Shown: piece after piece, positions 16,433 through 28,754 of the stretch
Position numbering within the stretch: position 1 is the stretch's first letter
Layout of the letters: every line of letters begins with the position of its first letter
Assembly (NCBI RefSeq): GCF_000165465.1
Contig: NC_017455.1
Coordinates: 1,736,001 to 1,800,000 of the forward strand
Reading direction: 5' to 3'
DNA: 64,000 nt
From: Halanaerobium praevalens DSM 2228
Lineage (GTDB): Bacteria > Bacillota > Halanaerobiia > Halanaerobiales > Halanaerobiaceae
Notes under the pieces: model-generated
Database searches by the model: none
What the model saw: the letters and a program-made list of their open reading frames with translations, nothing else
Told to the model about the DNA's origin: nothing
Position numbers and translations under genes: made by a program

Positions 16433-16522
16433 GTTATTAAATTACATAATAAGGCTTAAACTCCAAACAAAATTGCCATTATAATTTTTAAAGCTTTTTA
16501 AATAAGATCAAAAAGATCAAGC

Positions 16523-17878
16523 TTAAACTTTTAATTTCAATAAAGCTACAGATTCTATATGATAAGTCTGAGGAAAAAGATCAACTGGTTGAATCTCTAC
16601 TAATTGATATTTCTTTTTTAATTTTTTAAGATCTCTAGCTTGAGTAGCTGGATTACATGAAATATAAATTATTTTTTTCAATTCATTTTCTAATAACAAT
16701 TCAATAGTTTTTTGATTTAAACCTTTACGAGGTGGATCAAAAATAATAGTCTCAATTTTGTTTTCTTTTAATAAAACTGGTAATTTAGCTGCAACCATGC
16801 CCAATTTAAATTCTATATTATTAATTTGATTTAATTCAGCATTTTTCTGAGCATCCTCAACAGCAGCTTTTAAAGATTCAATCCCATATATTTTTTTTGC
16901 TTTATCAGATAAATAAATACCGATACTACCTGTACCAGAAAAAGCATCTATAACTTCAGCCTCTTGTTTTGAATCTAAATATTTTGCAGCAGTATCATAT
17001 AATTTTTTAGCTTGCAGAGTATTGACCTGAAAAAATGACCTGGCAGAAATAAAATAGGCTTTGGCTCCAATATATTCAGTAATTTTAGCTTGACCTGCTA
17101 AAAGTATATCTCTTTTTCCGAAAATAACATTTGTATTTTCATTATTTATATTTTGAACTACACCTTTAAGTTCTGGAATTTTACGCATCAAAGTTCTAGC
17201 TATTAAATTTTTATCAATAAAATCATCTCCATTAGTAACTAAAACTAATAAAGCTTGATTTGTACAAGTTCCAACTCTAATCACTAAATGTCTTAAAAGT
17301 CCCTGGAGAGTGTCTTCATTATAAACACTCAACTGAAATTTATTTAATTCCTCTAAAGTTAATTTTAAAATCCTATTAATTAGTGGATGTTGAATTAAAC
17401 AATTATGATTTGGAACAATATCATGACTTTTTCTTTGATAAAAACCAGCAGTTATTTGTTCTTCTTCATTTAATTTTAAAGGAAATTGGGCTTTATTTCG
17501 GTAGCGAAAATCATCATCTGCTGCTAAAACATCTTTTAACTCAAAATTTTCAATTCCTGCAATTCGCTTAAATAACTGTTTAATATTATTTTGCTTAAAT
17601 TCTAGCTCTTTTTGATAATCTATATGTTGAAGCTGGCAACCTCCACATTTATTATAGACAGGACAAGGGGCCTTAATTCTTCCTGGGCCAGCTTCTATAA
17701 TTTCTATTAACTCAGCAAAAGCATAATCTTTTTTAATCTTAGTTAGCTTAGCTTTAACTAAATCACCTGGCAGAGTCCGAGCAATAAAAATCGCCATACC
17801 TGATTTGGTTTTAGCTACTCCATCTCCTCCATGAGCTAAATCTTTGATTTCTAAAGTTTTAATTTCACCTTTTTTCAA
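16523..17878 (-). CDS. rlmD: 23S rRNA (uracil-5-)-methyltransferase, RlmD/RlmCD type
   Basis: SAM-dependent m5U methyltransferase acting on 23S rRNA. An N-terminal TRAM domain (about residues 1-58) is followed by Fe-S cysteines in PCPVYNKCGGCQLQH, the SAM fold with DAFSGTGSIGIYL, the DPPRKGL motif and the catalytic-Cys motif SCNPATQARDL. In Firmicutes one such enzyme (RlmCD) can modify two positions, so RlmC/RlmD specificity cannot be assigned. The frame opens at GTG 17887, which abuts the GAGGAG site; TTG 17878 has 8-nt spacing and is preferred (451 aa). It is divergent from the MATE gene. Confidence 0.92.
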   Translation of the reverse strand: MKKGEIKTLEIKDLAHGGDGVAKTKSGMAIFIARTLPGDLVKAKLTKIKKDYAFAELIEIIEAGPGRIKAPCPVYNKCGGCQLQHIDYQKELEFKQNNIKQLFKRIAGIENFELKDVLAADDDFRYRNKAQFPLKLNEEEQITAGFYQRKSHDIVPNHNCLIQHPLINRILKLTLEELNKFQLSVYNEDTLQGLLRHLVIRVGTCTNQALLVLVTNGDDFIDKNLIARTLMRKIPELKGVVQNINNENTNVIFGKRDILLAGQAKITEYIGAKAYFISARSFFQVNTLQAKKLYDTAAKYLDSKQEAEVIDAFSGTGSIGIYLSDKAKKIYGIESLKAAVEDAQKNAELNQINNIEFKLGMVAAKLPVLLKENKIETIIFDPPRKGLNQKTIELLLENELKKIIYISCNPATQARDLKKLKKKYQLVEIQPVDLFPQTYHIESVALLKLKV

Positions 17879-17925
17879 AATTGGCACTCCTCATTAATTA
17901 TAATTCACTTTTTTCTTCTTTATAG

Positions 17926-17955
17926 AGTTTATCATAAAAAGCTACTTTTTATCAA
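17926..17955 (-). promoter_or_regulatory. Possible promoter of rlmD
   Basis: Minus strand: -35 TTGATA (17955-17950), 18-bp spacer, weaker -10 TAAACT (17931-17926). Confidence 0.5.
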
Positions 17956-17957
17956 GC

Positions 17958-17980
17958 AAAGTTTATTGCTTATAAACTTT
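17958..17980. promoter_or_regulatory. Inverted repeat between divergent rlmD and MATE promoters
   Basis: AAAGTTTAT (17958-17966) and ATAAACTTT (17972-17980) form a perfect 9-bp inverted repeat with a 5-bp spacer. It starts 2 bp from the rlmD -35 and overlaps the MATE -35 by 3 bp, a good place for an operator. The half-site recurs at the promoter of the ArsR-type gene (19891-19899). Confidence 0.55.
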
Positions 17981-18006
17981 ACAGCTTAAATTTTCTATGT
18001 TAGAAT
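17978..18006 (+). promoter_or_regulatory. Promoter of the MATE exporter gene
   Basis: -35 TTTACA (17978-17983), 17-bp spacer, -10 TAGAAT (18001-18006), predicted start near 18013. This leaves a leader of about 125 nt, very AT-rich and without a clear riboswitch fold. Confidence 0.75.
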
Positions 18007-18137
18007 GATTAAATGAGTTATTTATAATTTATAAATAAATTTTAATAGTTAACTTAAGTAATACTTTAAATTAAATTTTTTTAAGTAACTAAAAATAACT
18101 TAATTATATTTTTCAAACTAAACGGAGGTACTAAAAA

Positions 18138-19505
18138 ATGAATAGTAATTCGAAAAAACTAGGTACAGAACCGATAATCCCACTTTTAATGAGGCTTTCC
18201 ATTCCCTCGATTATCGCTATGGCAATTCAGGCTTTATACAATGTAGTAGATAGCATTTATGTTGGTAGGATTAGCACAGATGCTTTATCAGCTCTTTCTT
18301 TAGCTTTTCCAATCCAAATTATTTTAATTGGAATTGGAGTTGGTACAGGTGTAGGAGCTAGTTCTTTAATTTCAAGACGATTAGGTGAAAACAAAAAAGA
18401 AGATGCTGTTAATGCAGCTGAACATAGTATTATGCTCTCTATTTTTTATGGAATAATAGTAGCTATTTTAGGTTTTTTATTTTCTAACCAAATTCTAGAA
18501 TTATTTACTAGTAATCAAACCCTAATTGATATGGGAAGTGAATATATCAAAATTATTTTAATTGGCTCAACTGCCATGTTTTTCCCAATGATAAGTAATA
18601 ATATTTTGAGAGGTGAAGGTAATACTTTTACACCAATGATTGCAATGTTAATTGGATCTATTTTGAATATTGTTTTAGATCCTTTTTTAATTTATGGTCT
18701 TTGGATTTTCCCAGAAATGGGGGTAGCTGGAGCAGCTATTGCAACTGTTGCAGCACGAATAATAAGTGGAAGTTTTTTAATTTATATTTTACTTTTTAGT
18801 AAAAAAAATGAATTACAAATTTCTTTAAAAGATTTTGCTTTTGATTTCCAAATCATTAAAGATATTTATTTAGTTGGATTTCCAGCAATGGTCATGCAGT
18901 TTCTATCAAGCTTTATGCTTGGAGGTATGAATATTATTTTAGCTGGTTTTGGTAGTACAGCAATAGCTGCTGCAGGTATTTATTTCAGATTACAATCTTT
19001 TGTTTTTATGCCTGTTTTTGGTTTAAATCAGGGGTATATGCCAATAATGGGTTATAATTATGGACATAATAATTTAAAACGAATGAAAACTACTTTTAAA
19101 TCAGCACTTTTGGTTGGAATAATTTTTACAACTACTGGCTTTGTTATTTTTCAGACAGTACCTGAATTATTAATTAAAATGTTTAATAATGACCCAGAAC
19201 TAATTAGAATTGGAACTAATGCCTTAAAAAAAATAAGTATTTCTTTTCCTATTGTAGGTCCAGCAATTATTATTTCAACAACTTTTCAGGCTTTAGGAAA
19301 TGGATTTCCAAGTCTAGTCTTTTCCTTTTTGAGACAAATAATTGTACTACTGCCTGTTATGTTCTTACTTGGAAATTATTTTGGTTTAGAATATTTATGG
19401 TTAGCTTTTCCAATCTCAGAAGTAGCAAATATAATTCCTGCCAGTATTTGGCTTAAACTTAAATTTAAAGATATTTATAAAGAAATGGAAAAATCTATTA
19501 TTTAA
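18138..19505 (+). CDS. MATE-family multidrug/cation exporter
   Basis: A 455-aa inner-membrane antiporter of the MATE family with about 12 hydrophobic segments in two halves. Typical sequences are the N-terminal PLLMRLSIPSIIAM, ALYNVVDSIYVGR in helix 1-2, GVGASSLISRRLGE, and the second-half NQGYMPIMGYNYG block. Such proteins expel drugs or other organic cations in exchange for Na+ or H+; Na+ would suit a halophile but is inferred. AACGGAGG precedes the ATG. It has its own promoter with an inverted repeat and converges on the ArsR-type gene, a possible regulator. Confidence 0.92.
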   Translation: MNSNSKKLGTEPIIPLLMRLSIPSIIAMAIQALYNVVDSIYVGRISTDALSALSLAFPIQIILIGIGVGTGVGASSLISRRLGENKKEDAVNAAEHSIMLSIFYGIIVAILGFLFSNQILELFTSNQTLIDMGSEYIKIILIGSTAMFFPMISNNILRGEGNTFTPMIAMLIGSILNIVLDPFLIYGLWIFPEMGVAGAAIATVAARIISGSFLIYILLFSKKNELQISLKDFAFDFQIIKDIYLVGFPAMVMQFLSSFMLGGMNIILAGFGSTAIAAAGIYFRLQSFVFMPVFGLNQGYMPIMGYNYGHNNLKRMKTTFKSALLVGIIFTTTGFVIFQTVPELLIKMFNNDPELIRIGTNALKKISISFPIVGPAIIISTTFQALGNGFPSLVFSFLRQIIVLLPVMFLLGNYFGLEYLWLAFPISEVANIIPASIWLKLKFKDIYKEMEKSII

Positions 19506-19509
19506 AAAT

Positions 19510-19529
19510 AAGGAGCCCTGAGGCTCCTT
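19510..19529 (-). terminator. Terminator between MATE and ArsR-type genes
   Basis: An 8-bp perfect stem AAGGAGCC (19510-19517) with GGCTCCTT (19522-19529) and a 4-nt loop. On the minus strand it is followed by ATTTTTAAA, which suits the ArsR-type gene. The plus side lacks a T-tract but could still stop MATE transcription partly. Confidence 0.8.
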
Positions 19530-19540
19530 AAAATTTATAT

Positions 19541-19870
19541 TTATTTAGTTAAAGTTAATTGACTTAAAGTCTTAATTATTTTTTTAGTTTCTTGATTAAT
19601 AACATAATAATTTCTTTCTAAACCATTTTGCTTACTATTTAAAATACCACTTTCTCTCAATTTAGCTAAATGTTGCGATAAAGTTGATTGAGGAATATTT
19701 AAACAACTCTGCATTTCCGTAACATTACAACCTTCTTCTCTCATTAAACCTTTTACTATTGCCAGGCGAATTGGATGAGCTATAGCCTTTAATAAATTTG
19801 CTTCTTCTTTTAATTTATTAAAATTTTCTTCTAAAATCTTGCTTGAGTTTTGATTTGTAAAAAATGACAT
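19541..19870 (-). CDS. ArsR-family transcriptional regulator with two conserved-region cysteines
   Basis: A 109-aa winged-helix repressor. The fold is clear: LLKAIAHPIRLAIVKGL, then NVTEMQSCLNIPQSTLSQHLAKLRESGIL as the recognition region and NYYVIN in the wing. It lacks the ELCVCDL metal motif. Instead it has C48 in EEGCNVTEM, a layout like BigR/SqrR-type redox or persulfide sensors, plus C56, although the second sensor Cys of those proteins near the C-terminus is absent. The inducer is therefore unknown. It converges on the MATE gene. Confidence 0.9.
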   Translation of the reverse strand: MSFFTNQNSSKILEENFNKLKEEANLLKAIAHPIRLAIVKGLMREEGCNVTEMQSCLNIPQSTLSQHLAKLRESGILNSKQNGLERNYYVINQETKKIIKTLSQLTLTK

Positions 19871-19903
19871 CTAATTAACCTCCACTTCTAAAAGTTTATC
19901 TAA

Positions 19904-19932
19904 ATAATACGATATAGAGCTTAAAAAGTCAA
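19904..19932 (-). promoter_or_regulatory. Promoter of the ArsR-type gene
   Basis: Minus strand: -35 TTGACT (19932-19927), 17-bp spacer, -10 TATTAT (19909-19904), start near 19897. The 9-mer AAAGTTTAT at 19891-19899 overlaps the predicted start and matches the half-site upstream of the MATE gene. Confidence 0.75.
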
Positions 19933-19946
19933 GAATTTTAGGAATT

Positions 19947-20561
19947 TCAATTCTGCAAAATATCAATAAAGGCTTTAGTTAACTCAGCTGTAATTCCCCA
20001 AATAACTTTTCCTTGATAACGATAAATATAAATATCATAACTACCTTGCCGTGGATTATAATTTTCTCCTGCAGGTAAGATATTATAAGGAAAATTATGA
20101 TCAAATTCACTTTTTAAAATTGTCTGATATCTTTCCACTTGATAATTAACTAAAAAATCAAGTGGGACAGTAAAAATATCTTCAACCTCAGAATTATTAA
20201 CTTTAAGCTCTACTAAAGAGTTAAGTTTAACTTTAGCAACAAAAGCATAGATAACAAAATTAAAAGGTGTTATTAAATAATCACTTTCTCCTAAAAGTTC
20301 TATCTTAGATTCTGGAATTAAAAGTTCTTCACTGCATTCTCTAATTGCAGCCTGTGAAAAGTCTTCTCCTCTTTCAACTCTTCCACCTGGAAAAGATATT
20401 TCTCCTGGTTGAGTATTTAGATTTTTAGATCTAATTTCATAAATCAAATTCAATTTTCCCTTGATTTCAATAATAGGAATTAAAACAGAAAAATAATGTT
20501 GAATTCTTGTTGGCCCAGGGATCCTATTTTTAATTTTATTTTTTATATTTTTAATTTTCAA
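19947..20561 (-). CDS. NUDIX hydrolase, CoA-pyrophosphatase-like
   Basis: A 204-aa NUDIX hydrolase. The Nudix box GGRVERGEDFSQAAIRECSEELL is complete apart from ordinary variation, with the RExxEE core present. The preceding IRSKNLNTQPGEISFPGG fits the UPF0035 signature of CoA diphosphatases (NudL/YeaB type), which cleave CoA and its derivatives. The frame is open to 20591, but the AAGGGTG site lies after that point. TTG 20561, 7 nt from it, is the likely start. It is followed closely by the ArsR-type promoter region. Confidence 0.88.
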   Translation of the reverse strand: MKIKNIKNKIKNRIPGPTRIQHYFSVLIPIIEIKGKLNLIYEIRSKNLNTQPGEISFPGGRVERGEDFSQAAIRECSEELLIPESKIELLGESDYLITPFNFVIYAFVAKVKLNSLVELKVNNSEVEDIFTVPLDFLVNYQVERYQTILKSEFDHNFPYNILPAGENYNPRQGSYDIYIYRYQGKVIWGITAELTKAFIDILQN

Positions 20562-20607
20562 ATAAATCACCCTTAAAAATACTATAGTCAATTTTTTAAA
20601 TTTAAAG

Positions 20608-20645
20608 AAACTGACTTTTAGAAGTCAATTCCTAAAAGCCAGTTT
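20608..20645 (-). terminator. Probable terminator of the pcrA-ligA-gatCAB operon
   Basis: A 13-bp stem with one A-C mismatch (20608-20621 with 20632-20645) and 10-nt loop begins 10 bp after the gatB stop. The T-tract on the minus strand is modest. Confidence 0.65.
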
Positions 20646-20654
20646 AATTAATTC

Positions 20655-22100
20655 TTAGTTCATTAATTTATCTCTTAGCATTTGATTAACTAAACCAGGA
20701 TTAGCTTTTCCTCTAGTTTCTTTCATTACCTGACCAACTAAAAATCCAATTGCCCTATCTTTACCATTTTTAACATCTTCAACTGCCTCTGGATTTTCAG
20801 CAATAATTCCACTAACTATATTTTCTAATTCATCTTCATCACTAATTTGCTTTAAACCTTCAGCTTCTACAATTTTTTCTGGATCCGAACCATTATTATA
20901 CATTTTCTCAAAAACTTCTTTTGCAATTTTACCACTTATAACTTCTTGATCAATTAGCTTTAGCATTTTAGCTAAATTAATTGGACTAACTCCTGACTCA
21001 AAAGGACTATGATTATTTTCATTTAATAATTTTAAAAATTCTCCCATCATCCAATTACTTAAATTTTTGGGATCATCATAATCCTTAAGTACTTCTTCAA
21101 AGAAAACTGCCATCTCTTTCTCACCTGTTAAAACTCCTGCATCATATTTAGGTAAACCCAATTCTGAAATAAAACGCTTATATTTTTCTCTTGGCAACTC
21201 AGGAATCTTTTTGCGCATTTCTTCTTTCCAGGCTTCATTAATTTCTAAAGGCACTAAATCGGGTTCAGGGAAATAACGATAATCATGAGCTTCTTCTTTA
21301 CCCCGCATTGAAATTGTTTTGTTTAAAGATTCATCCCAAGTTCTTGTTTCTTGAACTACTTTTTCACCTGCTTCTAAAATCTCATGCTGTCTTTTAATTT
21401 CATATTCTAAACCTTTTTCAACAGCACTAAAGGAGTTCATATTTTTTAGCTCAGCTTTAGTCCCAAATTCTTTTTGACCAACGGGCCTTAAAGAAATATT
21501 TGCATCACAACGTAATGATCCTTCTTCCATATTGCAATCTGAAATATCAAGATATTCCATAATCATTTTTAATTCAGTTAAATAAGCTTTAGCTTGAGCA
21601 GGTGTTCTCATATCTGGCTCACTAACAATTTCAATCAAAGGTACACCTGTCCTGTTATAATCTATTAAACTACCTTTAGATTTATCAATACTACCTTCAT
21701 GAATCAATTTACCAGCATCTTCTTCTAGATGGACTCTAGTGACTCCAATCTGAAAAATTCCATTTTCAGTTTCAATTTCAATCTCTCCAGCTTCAGCCAC
21801 TGGTAAATCAAATTGTGAAATTTGATAAGCTTTAGGTAAATCAGGATAAAAATAATTTTTACGGTCAAATTTAGAGTATTCAGCAATATCACAATTTAAA
21901 GCTAAACCTGCCATAATAGCATAATCAACTACTTTTTTATTTAAAACTGGCAAAGTACCTGGCAAACCAAGGCAAACTGGACATGTATTTTCATTTGGAT
22001 CTTTTCCAAATTCTGTACTACAACCACAGAATATTTTAGACTTTGTATCTAATTGTACATGGACTTCAAGTCCAATTACTGTTTCATATTTAGTGGACAT
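20655..22100 (-). CDS. gatB: Asp-tRNA(Asn)/Glu-tRNA(Gln) amidotransferase subunit B
   Basis: Transferase subunit of GatCAB, which makes Gln-tRNA(Gln) and Asn-tRNA(Asn) by transamidation. At 481 aa it has normal length. It opens with [13 protein letters not shown], carries the zinc-site region [11 protein letters not shown] and CPVCLGLPG, and has the [17 protein letters not shown] core. The C-terminal tail domain ends in [15 protein letters not shown]. It is last in the operon after gatC and gatA, 21 bp downstream of gatA. GatCAB usually means that GlnRS and/or AsnRS is missing, which cannot be checked here. Confidence 0.97.
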   Translation of the reverse strand: MSTKYETVIGLEVHVQLDTKSKIFCGCSTEFGKDPNENTCPVCLGLPGTLPVLNKKVVDYAIMAGLALNCDIAEYSKFDRKNYFYPDLPKAYQISQFDLPVAEAGEIEIETENGIFQIGVTRVHLEEDAGKLIHEGSIDKSKGSLIDYNRTGVPLIEIVSEPDMRTPAQAKAYLTELKMIMEYLDISDCNMEEGSLRCDANISLRPVGQKEFGTKAELKNMNSFSAVEKGLEYEIKRQHEILEAGEKVVQETRTWDESLNKTISMRGKEEAHDYRYFPEPDLVPLEINEAWKEEMRKKIPELPREKYKRFISELGLPKYDAGVLTGEKEMAVFFEEVLKDYDDPKNLSNWMMGEFLKLLNENNHSPFESGVSPINLAKMLKLIDQEVISGKIAKEVFEKMYNNGSDPEKIVEAEGLKQISDEDELENIVSGIIAENPEAVEDVKNGKDRAIGFLVGQVMKETRGKANPGLVNQMLRDKLMN

Positions 22101-22121
22101 TTTTTCACCTCTCTCAATAAT

Positions 22122-23564
22122 TTATAATTCTGCTCTTTTATCTTTTATATTCAATAATTTTTCTAAAGTATAAGCTGCTTGAATAATCTTGCCTTCTCCA
22201 AAATGAGGACCAATTAACTGTAGTCCAATTGGCATCTGATTATCATTAAAACCACACGGAATAGACATTGCTGGAACTCCAGCAATATTAACTGGTACAG
22301 TAAAGATATCAGTATGATACATTTCTAAAGGATCTTTCTCTGACTCTAAGTTAAGAGCTGTTGAAGGTGCAGTTGGGGTTACAATTAAATCAAATTCTTT
22401 AAATATCCTATCAAAATCGTCTTTAATTAAAGTCCTAACTTTTTGAGCTTTAAGATAGTAAGCATCATAATAACCTGAACTTAAAGCATAAGTTCCAATA
22501 ACTATTCTTCTTTTTACCTCATCTCCAAACCCCTCAAGTCTAGTATTAGTAAACATTTGATTTATATCATCTGCTTTTTCACTACGAAGTCCATAACGTA
22601 CTCCGTCATAGCGAGCTAAATTAGAACTAGCTTCAGCAGGTGCTATAACATAGTAAGCAGCGAGAGCATAAGACGCATCTGTCATATGTACTTTTTCTAC
22701 TTCAGCTCCTGCTTCTTTTAATTTTTCAATTGCTGATAAAACACTCGCCTTAACTTCTGGATCAATTTTCAACTCAAAATATTCAGCAGGGATTCCAATT
22801 TTCATTCCACTAACATCCTGCTTTAGATATTTAGTATAATCTTCTTTTTTATCTGCAATAGAAGTTGAATCTTTAGGATCATAACCTGAAATCACATTCA
22901 TCATAATTGCACTGTCTTCCACATCTTTAGTAATTGGGCCAATCTGATCCAAGGAAGATGCAAAAGCAACTAATCCGTAACGAGAAACCATACCATAAGT
23001 AGGTTTTAAGCCAACAACACCACAATAAGAAGCTGGTTGTCTAATTGAACCTCCAGTATCTGAACCTAAAGCGGCTGCACATTCTCCTGCTGCTACTGCT
23101 GCAGCTGATCCACCACTTGAACCTCCAGGAGCATGGTCTAAGTTCCAAGGGTTACGGCTAACAAAAAACGCTGAGTTTTCAGTTGTAGATCCCATTGCAA
23201 ACTCATCCATATTTGTTTTTCCCATAGTTAAAGCCCCTGCTTGATTTAGTTTTTCTACTACTGTTGCATTATAAGGTGGCTCATAGTTTTCCAACATTTT
23301 AGAAGCACAAGTTGTTTTAACTCCTTCTGTTGACATATTATCTTTAACTGCAATTGGAATTCCAGCTAATAAAGCATCTTTTTTATTCTCATATTCTTTT
23401 AATTGTTTATTTGCTAATTCTTCAGTCACTGTTATATAAGACTGAACTTGATCTTCTACCTGATTAATTCTTTTTAAATAAGAATCTTTTATTTCAGTTG
23501 GAGTTATTTCTCCTTTATTTAATTTAGCTTTTAATTCGTGAATAGTTAAATCGTAAATATTCAT
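22122..23564 (-). CDS. gatA: Asp-tRNA(Asn)/Glu-tRNA(Gln) amidotransferase subunit A
   Basis: Amidase subunit that releases ammonia from glutamine for GatB. The Ser-cisSer-Lys catalytic triad is visible: Lys in [10 protein letters not shown] near residue 77, and the serines in [11 protein letters not shown] and [13 protein letters not shown]. At 480 aa it has normal length. It lies between gatC (27 bp upstream) and gatB (21 bp downstream), so subunits are made in stoichiometric order. Confidence 0.97.
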   Translation of the reverse strand: MNIYDLTIHELKAKLNKGEITPTEIKDSYLKRINQVEDQVQSYITVTEELANKQLKEYENKKDALLAGIPIAVKDNMSTEGVKTTCASKMLENYEPPYNATVVEKLNQAGALTMGKTNMDEFAMGSTTENSAFFVSRNPWNLDHAPGGSSGGSAAAVAAGECAAALGSDTGGSIRQPASYCGVVGLKPTYGMVSRYGLVAFASSLDQIGPITKDVEDSAIMMNVISGYDPKDSTSIADKKEDYTKYLKQDVSGMKIGIPAEYFELKIDPEVKASVLSAIEKLKEAGAEVEKVHMTDASYALAAYYVIAPAEASSNLARYDGVRYGLRSEKADDINQMFTNTRLEGFGDEVKRRIVIGTYALSSGYYDAYYLKAQKVRTLIKDDFDRIFKEFDLIVTPTAPSTALNLESEKDPLEMYHTDIFTVPVNIAGVPAMSIPCGFNDNQMPIGLQLIGPHFGEGKIIQAAYTLEKLLNIKDKRAEL

Positions 23565-23590
23565 TTTATTCTCTTACCTCCTTGTCAAAC

Positions 23591-23878
23591 TTACTCTGAC
23601 ATAATTTTAGGTGCTCTAAATTGTCCCTCTTTTTTATCAGGGGCATTTGCTATTGATTTTTCAATTGAAAGAGATTCTTCAACTTTATCTTCTCTTAAAA
23701 CATTTTTCATTGGTACAGTATATGCTGTTGGAATAACATCTTTAGTATCTAATTCACTTAATTTGTCTACATAATCTAAAACTGCCCCAATTTGTTTTGT
23801 ATATTTTTCTATTTTATCTTGATCAAGATTTAATTTTGCCAACTTTGCTGCATGTTCTACTTCTTTTTGATTAATCAT
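23591..23878 (-). CDS. gatC: Asp-tRNA(Asn)/Glu-tRNA(Gln) amidotransferase subunit C
   Basis: A 95-aa linker subunit that wraps between GatA and GatB and stabilises the complex. It shows the usual EVEHAAKLAKLNL opening helix, the YVDKLSELDT segment and the C-terminal FRAPKIM end. The gene lies 18 bp after ligA and begins with an ATG after GAGGAAATTT. Confidence 0.95.
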   Translation of the reverse strand: MINQKEVEHAAKLAKLNLDQDKIEKYTKQIGAVLDYVDKLSELDTKDVIPTAYTVPMKNVLREDKVEESLSIEKSIANAPDKKEGQFRAPKIMSE

Positions 23879-23896
23879 TTAAATTTCCTCCTCACT

Positions 23897-28070
<4,174 letters not shown>

Positions 28071-28124
28071 TCAATCACTTCCTTCTATTATTTAACATAG
28101 TATTAAAGATTCAAAATAGTTTGA

Positions 28125-28565
28125 TTAATTTACAGTTTGAAATTCTTTAGTTAAATTTCTATTCTTAATTAAATTTTCTATAACTTTTTCTCCTTGAGCC
28201 AAAGAAAAATAAATAAGATGGCTATCACATTTGCAATCACTAGCACCAAAGCCATTGATAGGTGTCAAACCACCAGCTTTAATTAAAATTTGAGCCAAAA
28301 AACATTCACCAGCAGCAGTTAACTTAAAACTAAAATCTTTTTCTAAATTTGTTTGAGCTAAAAGATAATCTATATGCCAATGAAAATTTTTAGATTGACT
28401 ATAATGGCGTTTTATTCTTGCTTCAAAATTTGTTTGAGCTGTACCTGTATAGAAATAATATCCGGGAGTAAAAGTTTGGAGACCAAGAGCCCCAATTTTA
28501 ATTTCTTTTTCTTCTTCTAACTTTATTTTTAAAATATAAACTCCACCTGCTGGATAATTTTTCAC
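28125..28565 (-). CDS. DUF123/Uri-type GIY-YIG protein
   Basis: A 146-aa protein of the DUF123 (COG1833, Uri superfamily) group, related to GIY-YIG nucleases. The motif GGVYILKI at the N-terminus is followed by PGYYFYTGTA, with the catalytic Arg/His-type block ARIKRHYSQSKNFHWHIDYLL, and the conserved C-terminal NGFGASDCKCDSHLIYF, where the Cys residues are typical of this group. Its cellular substrate is unknown. GTG 28565 has an 8-nt gap from GGAG, better than the upstream GTG 28574, which overlaps it. It is the first gene before pcrA and has a strong promoter. Confidence 0.85.
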   Translation of the reverse strand: MKNYPAGGVYILKIKLEEEKEIKIGALGLQTFTPGYYFYTGTAQTNFEARIKRHYSQSKNFHWHIDYLLAQTNLEKDFSFKLTAAGECFLAQILIKAGGLTPINGFGASDCKCDSHLIYFSLAQGEKVIENLIKNRNLTKEFQTVN

Positions 28566-28627
28566 TTTTAACACTCCATTATATATTATATTTTAATTCA
28601 AAATAAAGCTTTATTACTTTTTAATAG

Positions 28628-28649
28628 AAAAAATGCCGGTAATCCGGCA
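28628..28649 (-). terminator. Hairpin with T6 at the predicted 5' end of the GIY-YIG/pcrA transcript
   Basis: TGCCGG (28634-28639) pairs with CCGGCA (28644-28649) with a TAAT loop, followed on the minus strand by TTTTTT. It can end transcription of the hydrogenase cassette, whose last stop is at 28755. The promoter at 28655-28683 predicts a start at about 28648, so the same hairpin is also the first thing transcribed for the next operon. Confidence 0.8.
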
Positions 28650-28654
28650 CCTTA

Positions 28655-28683
28655 ATTATAATACATTTATTAACTTTTATCAA
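28655..28683 (-). promoter_or_regulatory. Promoter of the GIY-YIG-pcrA-ligA-gatCAB operon
   Basis: Minus strand: -35 TTGATA (28683-28678), 17-bp spacer, consensus -10 TATAAT (28660-28655). Start is predicted at about 28648, immediately at the GC hairpin. Confidence 0.8.
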
Positions 28684-28754
28684 TTTTTACTAAGATATTT
28701 ACAAGCTTTAAGTTAATTTTATTATAAATACTTAACTTTAGCAACTAAAATAAT

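Noticed and set aside
16486-16522. Repeat of GATC and AAGCTT words after rlmD as a terminator
   Set aside because: Pairing is too short and interrupted, and no coherent stem with T-tract can be drawn.
18014-18137. Riboswitch in the 125-nt leader of the MATE gene
   Set aside because: The leader is almost all A/T with only weak 6-bp pairings; no conserved guanidine, Mg2+ or other riboswitch core is visible.
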